Shown here in pieces: positions 53,465 to 60,973 of a stretch of DNA of 64,000 nt. Position 1 is the stretch's first letter; each line of letters opens with the position of its first letter. A program made the translations under genes and the position numbers. Under the pieces are notes generated by a model. That model saw only the letters and a list, made by a program, of their open reading frames with translations, was not told the DNA's origin and made no database searches. This stretch comes from Verrucomicrobiota bacterium (lineage in GTDB: Bacteria > Verrucomicrobiota > Verrucomicrobiia > Opitutales > Opitutaceae), in the NCBI GenBank assembly GCA_023428905.1, contig JAEYWP010000022.1, forward strand, positions 62,001-126,000, written 5' to 3'.

Positions 53465-53983
53465 ATGAACTGCACCCGCAGCCACCACCTCCTTTCCGCC
53501 GAGCGCGACCACGCGCTCGGCGCCGGGGAGCGCGCGGATTTGGAGCAACACCTGGCCGGTTGCGCGGAGTGTCGTCAGTTTCGCACCCGCCTGGACAAAG
53601 CCGTCGCCGGATGGCGCGCCGACGTGGCGGCGCGGCCGGCGCCCGATGCGGAACGTGCCTGGCAGGACATTCGCCGCGAGATCCGGGCCGGCGCCGCAGG
53701 AGATTCGGTCACGGGCCTGCCGCGGGGGGCGTTTCAATCACGCGCCCGCCCGCAGTGGCGGTCGGGGCGGTGGAGCCTTTCCGTCGGGGCCCTCGGGGCC
53801 GCGGCGGTGATTGCCCTGAGCGTGTGGGGGCTGCGCCGGCCGGGGCCCGACGTCTTTGCGCCCGTGGCCCTGAACGAGGGCTCATCCGTGGAATACGTCG
53901 AGGTGCCCGAAAACGCGGCCTCGATGGTTTTTGTCGACGACGAGTCCGGCTGGGTCGTCGTTTGGTCCACGCCGCAGGAATAG
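53465..53983 (+). CDS. zinc-finger anti-sigma factor
   Basis: Protein of 172 residues from ATG 53465; TTG 53450 is possible. The ZAS motif HLAGCAEC (H-x3-C-x2-C) lies at about 36-43, as in zf-HC2 anti-sigma factors. A single membrane helix follows near 95-117 (SVGALGAAAVIALSVWGL). The C-terminal part (VEYVEVPENAASMVFVDDES) should be outside the cytoplasm. It should bind the ECF sigma factor encoded at the start of the same unit and release it on a signal. Confidence 0.87.
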   Translation: MNCTRSHHLLSAERDHALGAGERADLEQHLAGCAECRQFRTRLDKAVAGWRADVAARPAPDAERAWQDIRREIRAGAAGDSVTGLPRGAFQSRARPQWRSGRWSLSVGALGAAAVIALSVWGLRRPGPDVFAPVALNEGSSVEYVEVPENAASMVFVDDESGWVVVWSTPQE

Positions 53984-54054
53984 GCGCGAGACGGGTAAGG
54001 TGCGCCGCAGGTGCGGAGTGGGGGCACCCGGCCTATAAGGGAAGACCTCGCGGC

Positions 54055-54077
54055 GGGGAGGGATGAGATCCCTCCCC
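54055..54077. terminator. hairpin between convergent genes
   Basis: A perfect 10-base stem (GGGGAGGGAT with ATCCCTCCCC) and GAG loop lies between the anti-sigma gene and the convergent beta-helix gene. The T-tracts are weak on both sides, so terminator function is likely but not certain. Confidence 0.55.
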
Positions 54078-54089
54078 GGCTTGCGGTTC

Positions 54090-55913
54090 TTATTTGCGCA
54101 GCGGATACGCGCCGGCGGTGCCGAGGTCTTCGCGGGCGTAACCCACGGCCTCGATCACGTTGGCGGGCAGAGCACCGGCCACCTTGGCGTCAAAGCCCTT
54201 CTGGAGCTCGAAGTTGCCCAGGTCGGGACTGCGGAACACGCCGCCGGCGTAGTTCAGGTGCTGGCGGCTGGCCGCATCAAACTGTGGATACGCGGCGCGA
54301 AACGCCTCCAGGTTGGCAAACTCCACCTTGCAACCCTTGCCCTCGCCCTTGCCCGGCGCCCAACCGATCAGCGGATCGGAAACCGGGGCGCCACGGCGGA
54401 CATACACATTGGAGTCGAGCTGCTTGACCTGCGGGTCCTTCAGGCGGTCACAGAGCACCGCAGCCTGTTCGAATTGCACCAGCGGTCCGCGGAAGGAGGC
54501 GTCCGCCACCATCAGGTTGTTGGCGAGGACGTGGCCGATGCGCTCATGCACGTCGGGGCCGGTGCTCGGATGCCAGCCGAAATGATCGCCGACGGCGCTT
54601 CGCTCCGTGCGTTCGAAGTAGGCGACGCTGTTCACAAAGGTGTTCTGGTACACCTGAACATTCGAGCTGTTGAGGATGCGAATACCCTTGTTGCAGTTGA
54701 CGAAGACATTGCCGGCGCAGATCGCGCCCTTGGAAATCTCGAAGAAGAAACCGTCGTTGGTGCCCTCGATCCAGTTGTTGACGAACACGCCGTCGACGTT
54801 GCCGACGTCGTACCAGATTCCGCTGGAGTGGGGATTGTCGAGAACGAGGTTGTCGCGGCAGACCGTGCGGTAACTCTGATTGAAGATCTTCACCGCGGCG
54901 GGGAAATAACCCTCGATCTTCTCCACGTTGTTGCGCCGGATGATGTTTTTCTCGAGGAGGACGTCCGCGGACGAGATGATGTAGATGCCCTCGGTGCTGG
55001 TGTCGGACACGAGGCAGTTGCGGAAGACCATGTTGTCCCCGCGGAAATAACCCGCGACCCGGGAGCAGTGCGAAATGGTCACGTGCTCGAGCGTCGTTCC
55101 CACCACGTCCTTGCCGAAGGTGGAGGGATCGGCGAGCGCTTCCGGCTCACGGCCCTCGATCTCCAGCGCGCGGTAGGCGTACTGGGTGAAGGTGAGGCCG
55201 CGGATCACCGGGCCCTTGCGATCGGAGGACTTGCCGTGCACGTCGGCGGTGGTGCGGACCAGCGCCGAGTCGAAGGCGGTGATTTCCACCGTGCGGCCAG
55301 CCGGGTCAAAGCCGATGTAGACGGTGCCGGTCTCGTAATCGATGCAGTAGGTGTCGGCAGTCACCTCGCCCTCCCAGCCCACCGCCTCCAGCATGCGCCC
55401 GTCGACGAACAGCATGTCGTTGTGGAAGCGATACGGAGGCGTGTCCTTGCCATGGCGGTGACGGCGCCACCAGTCCGCCGGCTTGGCGGGAAAGAGTTTG
55501 GTCCAGGTGGTGCGCCAGATCTTGCCGGGCTGCGCCACCCAGTTGGTGGCCAGCTGCGTGCCCTTCAGGACCGGCTGTTCATCACCGTAGGGTTGCAGGG
55601 TGATGCCCTGGTTGAGGCGAAGACCGCCGGTGCGATAGGTGCCGCCGCGGAGGATGATGGCATCCCCCGTCACCACCTTTGCGATGGCGACTTCCAGCGT
55701 GGTGGGTTGCTCGACGCGGGTGCCGGGGGCGTCCGCCTTCCCGTCTGGCGCGACGTAATACACGGTCCGCGCCGACTTCGGCACCTCATAAGTCTGGGGA
55801 ATCGGTCCGTAGGGCCCGCCCGAGGGCTGGGCCTGCAGGGAAACCGCGCCCGCAGCGAGGGCCAGGGCGGCGGCAAACACACGTCGAAAGAGTCTGGGAG
55901 CGAGACAAAGCAT
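54090..55913 (-). CDS. exported right-handed parallel beta-helix protein (pectate-lyase-like)
   Basis: Protein of 607 residues with signal peptide LFRRVFAAALALAAGAVSLQA. The start segment VYYVAPDGKADAPGTRVEQPTTLEVAIAKVVTGDAIILRGGTYR is typical of polysaccharide lyase or hydrolase beta-helices. It is followed by many turns such as NMVFRNCLVSDTSTEGIYII, NNWIEGTNDGFFFEIS and NVQVYQNTFVNS. Catalytic residues cannot be placed. A pectin or other polyuronate substrate is plausible given the genome's content. It is monocistronic. Confidence 0.85.
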   Translation of the reverse strand: MLCLAPRLFRRVFAAALALAAGAVSLQAQPSGGPYGPIPQTYEVPKSARTVYYVAPDGKADAPGTRVEQPTTLEVAIAKVVTGDAIILRGGTYRTGGLRLNQGITLQPYGDEQPVLKGTQLATNWVAQPGKIWRTTWTKLFPAKPADWWRRHRHGKDTPPYRFHNDMLFVDGRMLEAVGWEGEVTADTYCIDYETGTVYIGFDPAGRTVEITAFDSALVRTTADVHGKSSDRKGPVIRGLTFTQYAYRALEIEGREPEALADPSTFGKDVVGTTLEHVTISHCSRVAGYFRGDNMVFRNCLVSDTSTEGIYIISSADVLLEKNIIRRNNVEKIEGYFPAAVKIFNQSYRTVCRDNLVLDNPHSSGIWYDVGNVDGVFVNNWIEGTNDGFFFEISKGAICAGNVFVNCNKGIRILNSSNVQVYQNTFVNSVAYFERTERSAVGDHFGWHPSTGPDVHERIGHVLANNLMVADASFRGPLVQFEQAAVLCDRLKDPQVKQLDSNVYVRRGAPVSDPLIGWAPGKGEGKGCKVEFANLEAFRAAYPQFDAASRQHLNYAGGVFRSPDLGNFELQKGFDAKVAGALPANVIEAVGYAREDLGTAGAYPLRK

Positions 55914-56172
55914 GGGTAGGGCGTAAGAGGATACGTTGATTGCGGTCACAGGGGGAACCGGTGCAGTCGGGGCAGGGAGGTGCAGCGTAGCCCGTGTTGG
56001 CGGCAATGCGACTCGCGAGCTTATTCGATTATTAGACTGCAGGGAGAAGGACGCTGCCTCTGCGCCTTTCGACCACCGGCATTCGGCGAATGTCCGGCGC
56101 GCGCGGGGAGTGTTAGGATCTGCCCAACATCACTTCCGTCCCGCCTGGCGCGGGCGACCACAGCATCACTCC

Positions 56173-56541
56173 ATGAACACCGTTTCCTCCTCCCTCCGCG
56201 CGTCTGTCAGCAAGACGAGCGCCTTTGCCACCACGAGCGCGCGCCGCGCCCGTCTCGACAGCGCCGCAACCGTGGCCCACCGCAGTCTCAGTGGACGCCG
56301 CACCCAGCACGTGTCTCACCTCGCCCCCGACACTCTCGAACGGCTGTGGGCAACACGCGGGCTGACCTCGCGCCAGGCAGCACGTCTCGTTGACCTGGCG
56401 GCCAGCACCGAAGACAGCCTGGCCGTTTCCGTCGGCGAGGTAGGCCGCGGCAACCTGCGACGCCTCCATGTCGAAACCGCCGCCCTCTGCGCCACGCTGG
56501 TCAGCACGGTGGTGGCGTTCGCATGGCTGATGCTGAGCTGA
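56173..56541 (+). CDS. small protein with C-terminal membrane helix
   Basis: Protein of 122 residues from ATG 56173. Its N-terminal part is basic and Ser/Arg/Ala-rich (ASVSKTSAFATTSARRARLDSAATVAHRS). A middle helical part reads PDTLERLWATRGLTSRQAARLVDLAAS. A single hydrophobic helix ends it (AALCATLVSTVVAFAWLMLS). This is a tail-anchored layout. No family is recognised. A strong terminator follows at 56567, which supports the gene. Confidence 0.7.
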   Translation: MNTVSSSLRASVSKTSAFATTSARRARLDSAATVAHRSLSGRRTQHVSHLAPDTLERLWATRGLTSRQAARLVDLAASTEDSLAVSVGEVGRGNLRRLHVETAALCATLVSTVVAFAWLMLS

Positions 56542-56566
56542 TTCCCCTTTCTTCCGGATAACGTGC

Positions 56567-56602
56567 AGCGACGGGTCGCCCCGTGCGATCCGTCGCTTTT
56601 TT
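56567..56602 (+). terminator. Rho-independent terminator
   Basis: AGCGACGG and its complement CCGTCGCT form the stem, followed directly by six T, 25 bases after the stop of the small membrane protein gene. Confidence 0.88.
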
Positions 56603-57386
56603 ATGTCCGTTCGGCAGCAAACACCGGCGATGTCCGGCAGATTTCCTCCCAAAGCACCCGCCAGGTCGCCCAATCGTGCCCTCCCGGAACGATGCGCACG
56701 CGGTCCGGCGGCAGCAGTCCAGCGAGCAAACGTTGCCCGGGCAGGAGGCGATCTGACGCGCCGGTAAAGAGCCAGGTGGGGGGCAGCCGGTCACTGCGCT
56801 GTCCCAGGAAGGTCCACACCTGTTCCTGCACATCGCCGGCGCGCTCCGACCGATTCGCGGCCCACGCGGACGGGCCCCCGGCGTCGCCAATGGTTTTGAA
56901 GAGGTCCTCACGGTCTCCGACGTAGGGGCTGAGCAGAACCAAGGCGTCCACCGTTCCCGGGTGCTCACGTTCGATCAGAAGGCCTCCCAGTCCTCCGAGG
57001 GAAATGCCTACGACCACGATTCGACGGTACCCCTGGGCGCGCGCCGGCCGGAGTACGTCCTCCATCAGCCGGTCGATGACCGTGCGGCGGTAATAGTAGC
57101 CAAGGTGCGCATTGACCGTGACCACGTCGACCGCGAGGCCGGCGGCACGCAGGGACGCATTCAGGCCGCGCCGCTCGAAGTCTTCCATTCGATCGCCGCG
57201 CCCCGGAAGAAACACCACCAGGGTCTCGGCGCGCGTCGCTCCCGCGGGGTATGTCTGTGTGGCAATCGGCGCAGGGGTGGGCGCCAGCGCCGCGCACCCC
57301 GCGAGGCAAAGCCCCAGGAGCAGCCCGATGCCTGCGCGCGTTCTGCTCCACCACCGATGCTCCCGCTGCCGTTGTGACAAATTCAT
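56601..57386 (-). CDS. lipoprotein alpha/beta-hydrolase
   Basis: Protein of 261 residues with lipobox LCLAGC (Cys about 31), so probably lipid-anchored. The fold motifs are VVFLPGRGDRMEDFERRGL, a nucleophile elbow VVVGISLGGLGGLLIEREHP, an acid region in TWLFTGASDRLLPGQ and a His in PGGHDWATW. A Ser-Asp-His triad fits. No close substrate can be named. Confidence 0.85.
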   Translation of the reverse strand: MNLSQRQREHRWWSRTRAGIGLLLGLCLAGCAALAPTPAPIATQTYPAGATRAETLVVFLPGRGDRMEDFERRGLNASLRAAGLAVDVVTVNAHLGYYYRRTVIDRLMEDVLRPARAQGYRRIVVVGISLGGLGGLLIEREHPGTVDALVLLSPYVGDREDLFKTIGDAGGPSAWAANRSERAGDVQEQVWTFLGQRSDRLPPTWLFTGASDRLLPGQRLLAGLLPPDRVRIVPGGHDWATWRVLWEEICRTSPVFAAERT

Positions 57387-57590
57387 GGGTTGTGCCGACG
57401 AGGCCGCGCTCCACCGCTACGACGAATCACACGCCTCGCAAGCTGCCGGTCACCGCGCGCCGGGAGCAGCGAGCTCCATCCAAACGAGAGAGTCACGCCC
57501 GCCGTCGCCCTTCCCCACTTTCCTGCTGACGCGCGCGCGACATGCGTTCTTCTACCGGGCACCCACGCGCTTTCCCGTCACTTCTGCCCC

Positions 57591-59087
57591 ATGACCCTTC
57601 TCCCCGCCGCCCCTGCGGACGCGAACTACTGGCCGCTCGCCGTGCTCGTGATCTGCGTTGTGTTTATCATCGTCGCGATCACCCGGCTGAGGCTGCACGC
57701 GTTTCTGGCCCTCGTGCTGGCTGCATTCCTCGCGGGCTTCCTCACCCAGGAGTTTTCTCCCGGCGCGATTGAACGCCTGCCGGCCTCGATGCGCGCGGAG
57801 GCGCTTTCGAACTCCTGGATCGCGGCGCTGGAGCTCACGGCGGTGGAACTCGGAGCGGCGGCGGGATCGATCGCGATCTCCATCGGCCTGGCCTCCATCA
57901 TCGGCCGCTGCCTGATGGAGAGCGGGGGCGCCGACAAGGTGGTGCGTCGCTTCCTCGCGGTCTTCGGGGAAAAACGCGCGGGCCTGGCCCTGCTCACCAG
58001 CACGTACTTCCTCTCCATCCCGATCTTTTTCGATACGATGTTCATGCTGATGGTGCCGCTTGCGCGCGCCCTGCGCCTGCGCACCGGACGGAGTTATCTG
58101 CTCTACCTGATGGCAATTTGCGCCGCCGCGGTGCTCACGCACAGCCTGACCGTGCCGCACCCCGGTCCATTGGCGATGGTGGACAATCTGCGCGTCGACC
58201 CCGGACTCTCTCTCTTCTGGGGCATCGCCGCCGGCATCGTCCCGGCGATCATCGGTTATCTCTACATCCAGTGGCTGGACCGCCGGATGGACATTCCGCT
58301 GCGGGAGCTTCCCGGCACCTCGCTGGACGAGCTGCAGGCACTGGCGGACCGTCCCGAAAGCGAGCTGCCTTCCTTTTTCTGGAGCATTGCGCCGGTGATT
58401 GTCCCCGTTGCCATGATCGGTGCGAGTTCCCTCCTCAAGGTGCTGGCTGGATTCCCCGCGGCCGTGGACGCGCTGGGGGGCGCTGCCTCCTTCGCCGATC
58501 TCTCCCGGGTGATCCACTTTGCCGGCAACAAGAACATCGCCCTGCTGGTGGGAACCGCGATCGCCATCACGGTCGCCCTCCGCCAGCGCAAGCGGTCGTT
58601 CAACCAGCTTTCTGGCATGCTGGAAGGCCCGATCGCCACCGCCGCTGTGATCATCCTGATCACGGCCGCCGGCGGAGCCTTCGGCGCGATGCTCCGGCAC
58701 GCGGGCGTGGGCGATGCCATCAAGTCGGTCGCGACCCACTACAGCATCGACCTGCTCGTGCTCGCCTGGCTGACCTCCTTCATCATCCGCGTGGCCCAGG
58801 GGTCTGCCACGGTCGCCATGTTGACGGCCTCCTCCATCCTCTGGCCGATGATCGACCCGGCGACCGCGGCTGCCCTGCCCTATCACACGATGTACGTGTT
58901 CCTCGCCATCGGTTTCGGCGCCTTCGGTTGCTCGTGGATGAACGACAGCGGATTCTGGGTCGTTTCCAAACTGGGCGGACTGACGGAACGCGAGACCCTG
59001 AAGGCCTGGACCAGCACGGTGACGGTGCTGTCCATCACTGGCTTCGCGTTTACCTGGCTCGCGTCCCGCTTCTTGCCGCTCGTGTAG
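57591..59087 (+). CDS. GntP-family permease
   Basis: Protein of 498 residues from ATG 57591. It has about 12 hydrophobic segments and typical GntP sequence: FLSIPIFFDTMFMLMVPLARAL, THSLTVPHPGPLAMVDNL, ILITAAGGAFGAMLRHAGVGDAI and RVAQGSATVAMLTASSI. The family carries gluconate and related sugar acids with protons. It stands alone, converging with a response regulator gene and overlapping its end by 38 bases. The substrate is likely a sugar acid, possibly from pectin breakdown. Confidence 0.93.
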   Translation: MTLLPAAPADANYWPLAVLVICVVFIIVAITRLRLHAFLALVLAAFLAGFLTQEFSPGAIERLPASMRAEALSNSWIAALELTAVELGAAAGSIAISIGLASIIGRCLMESGGADKVVRRFLAVFGEKRAGLALLTSTYFLSIPIFFDTMFMLMVPLARALRLRTGRSYLLYLMAICAAAVLTHSLTVPHPGPLAMVDNLRVDPGLSLFWGIAAGIVPAIIGYLYIQWLDRRMDIPLRELPGTSLDELQALADRPESELPSFFWSIAPVIVPVAMIGASSLLKVLAGFPAAVDALGGAASFADLSRVIHFAGNKNIALLVGTAIAITVALRQRKRSFNQLSGMLEGPIATAAVIILITAAGGAFGAMLRHAGVGDAIKSVATHYSIDLLVLAWLTSFIIRVAQGSATVAMLTASSILWPMIDPATAAALPYHTMYVFLAIGFGAFGCSWMNDSGFWVVSKLGGLTERETLKAWTSTVTVLSITGFAFTWLASRFLPLV

Positions 59088-59568
59088 CGGTCGCGGGCAC
59101 GGTGCCTGTCTCTCCGGAGGGCTCGGTGGGCAGGGAGAGGAGCCCGCCGTCGGTCCAATATTTCAGGAGGCAGTCCAGCAGATGCTGGAAGCCCATCGGG
59201 GTGGACGGCTTCACAAAAAACGCCTGGGCGCCCGCGGCGTACGAGCGGTCCATGTCTTCCTGAAAGATGGAGGAGCTGATCATGACCGCGGGCAGGTGGG
59301 CACACTCGGGCCGCGACCGCATCCAGGAGAGCAGCTCCGCGCCGTCACAACGCGGCATCAAGAGATCGACGATCATCGCCACCGGCAGCGGATGCACGCT
59401 GCGGTTGGCGTATCTTCCCACGCCCAGCAGATAGTCCTGCGCCTCCAACCCGTCGCAGACACGCGAGAGGTGGAGTTCCGGGTGCCGCCTCAGCGCCACC
59501 GTGAAAAACGCGGCGTGAATGTCGTTGTCCTCGACCAGCAGGATCGGATTGGCGGGTGGTGAACGCAT
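59050..59568 (-). CDS. single-domain response regulator
   Basis: Protein of 172 residues from ATG 59568. It is a receiver domain of the CheY/Rcp1 subtype: ANPILLVEDNDIHAAFFTVAL at the start, phospho-acceptor Asp in AMIVDLLMPRCDG, a Ser-rich MISSSIF and the Lys in FFVKPSTP. A Pro/Thr/Arg-rich tail follows. No output domain is present, so it probably signals by protein contact. Its 3' end overlaps the GntP gene. Confidence 0.92.
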   Translation of the reverse strand: MRSPPANPILLVEDNDIHAAFFTVALRRHPELHLSRVCDGLEAQDYLLGVGRYANRSVHPLPVAMIVDLLMPRCDGAELLSWMRSRPECAHLPAVMISSSIFQEDMDRSYAAGAQAFFVKPSTPMGFQHLLDCLLKYWTDGGLLSLPTEPSGETGTVPATATRAARSGTRAR

Positions 59569-59782
59569 GCGCAGGAAACAAGGGTGGAAGAGGACCGACG
59601 CGCCCCAGGGCCCGCCGGCTCCGTCATTGATGGCCCACGATCCGCGCGATGCCAATCCAGCATCGCAGCGAAGCCCGCAAAAAAACGTGTACTGTCAGGA
59701 TCCGTTCACACCGCATCAAGCGGGCGCATTTTCCCCGCCGTGGCTAACGACGAATCGAGAAGGGGCGACGGCGTCCGGATCT

Positions 59783-60406
59783 TCAGGCAAACGGCCCGAG
59801 CTTCTGCGTGGCGAGGGCGGCGGCGGCGGTACGGTTCTCCACCCCGATCTTTTGAAAGACACTCTCCAGGTGCTTCTTCACGGTCGTGAGTTGCACGTTG
59901 GTGATGGTTGCGATGTCGGCATTGGTCTTGCCCGCTGCCACCCACATCAACATTTCCGCCTCGCGGGGTGTCAGGCCCAGGCACAGGAGCTGGCTGGGGT
60001 TGGCCGGATCCATCGGTTTCTGGCCGGCGTTGGCGCGTTCCGCGCGTTCCAGGCGTGCGCGGACCGCCTTGAGCAGCTGCTCGGGCTCCACCGGTTTCAC
60101 CAGGTAATCGTCGGCACCGAGGTTCATCCCTTTGCGCAGGTCCTTCATGTCGCCGTCGCCGGTCAGGAAGATAAACGGGACACCCTGGGTGTCGGGGTGG
60201 GTCCGCAGCTGCGTCAGGACCCCGTGCCCGTTGAGAGAGGGCATGTTCACATCACACACGATCAAGTCGGGGCGCTCGCGGTGCGCCGCGGTCAGGCCAC
60301 TGTCGCCATCCGCCGCCTCCACCACGGTAAAACTTTCGGCGCGGAGCAGGGCTGCGCAATAACGGCGCAGCCGGTTGTCGTCATCGATGAGCAGGATTCG
60401 GGTCAC
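59783..60406 (-). CDS. response regulator with LuxR-type DNA-binding domain
   Basis: Protein of 207 residues from GTG 60406, chosen because the receiver starts at TRILLIDDDNRLRRY. Phospho-acceptor Asp is in LIVCDVNMPSLNGHG. The LuxR/FixJ HTH is LTPREAEMLMWVAAGKTNADIATITNVQLTTVKKHLESVFQK-like in the C-terminal third. It is divergent from the globin/kinase pair across 126 bases and is a likely partner of that kinase. Confidence 0.93.
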   Translation of the reverse strand: MTRILLIDDDNRLRRYCAALLRAESFTVVEAADGDSGLTAAHRERPDLIVCDVNMPSLNGHGVLTQLRTHPDTQGVPFIFLTGDGDMKDLRKGMNLGADDYLVKPVEPEQLLKAVRARLERAERANAGQKPMDPANPSQLLCLGLTPREAEMLMWVAAGKTNADIATITNVQLTTVKKHLESVFQKIGVENRTAAAALATQKLGPFA

Positions 60407-60532
60407 GGCGGGCGGACTCTGGGAGATCGAGCCGGCGCGGTCAATTGGCACCTGCCGCGACTGGCCACTCGGCCAGTGTCCGAGCGGCCCATGGCAGGGC
60501 GGCACGAGCTCTGGCAGACTCGGTGAAACCTG

Positions 60533-60973
60533 ATGCCTGCCGTGCACGCCTTTACCTCCACCGAAATAGCGCTCGTCGAGTCTTCCTTCCGGAAACTCTC
60601 CCGCCAGGCCGACGACGCCGCCGCCCTCTTTTTCGCGCGGCTTTTCGAATTCGCGCCGGTCCTGCGGGCGGTGTCCCGGACCGATCTGCCCACGCAGCGT
60701 CGCGAGTTCATCCGACTCCTCGGCACGATCGTGCACCGGCTGGACTGTTACGAGGTGCTCCGTGATCACCTGCGCGACGCGGCGGAGGACCATCCCGATT
60801 TCTTCGGACGCGAGGCCCACCACCACGCCATCGGCGCAGCGTTTTTCTGGATGCTGGAGCAGGTCCTGGGCGGGGAGTTTACCCCCGCGGTGTATGCCGC
60901 CTGGATGACGGTCTTCCACGCCCTGTCGGAAGATGTCCGCAACGCCACACGGGACCTGGCGCTCGCCAGCTAA
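60533..60973 (+). CDS. globin-fold protein
   Basis: Protein of 146 residues, a single globin domain like the N-terminal part of flavohaemoglobins. The AFTSTEIALVESSFRKL start, the FEFAPVLRAVS segment, a probable proximal His in AAEDHPDFFG, and FWMLEQVLGGEFTPAVYAAWMTVFHALSEDV match the helix pattern. No reductase domain is present. Its stop overlaps the kinase start (TAATG), so the two are probably co-translated, and it may sense or carry a gas ligand. Confidence 0.82.
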   Translation: MPAVHAFTSTEIALVESSFRKLSRQADDAAALFFARLFEFAPVLRAVSRTDLPTQRREFIRLLGTIVHRLDCYEVLRDHLRDAAEDHPDFFGREAHHHAIGAAFFWMLEQVLGGEFTPAVYAAWMTVFHALSEDVRNATRDLALAS

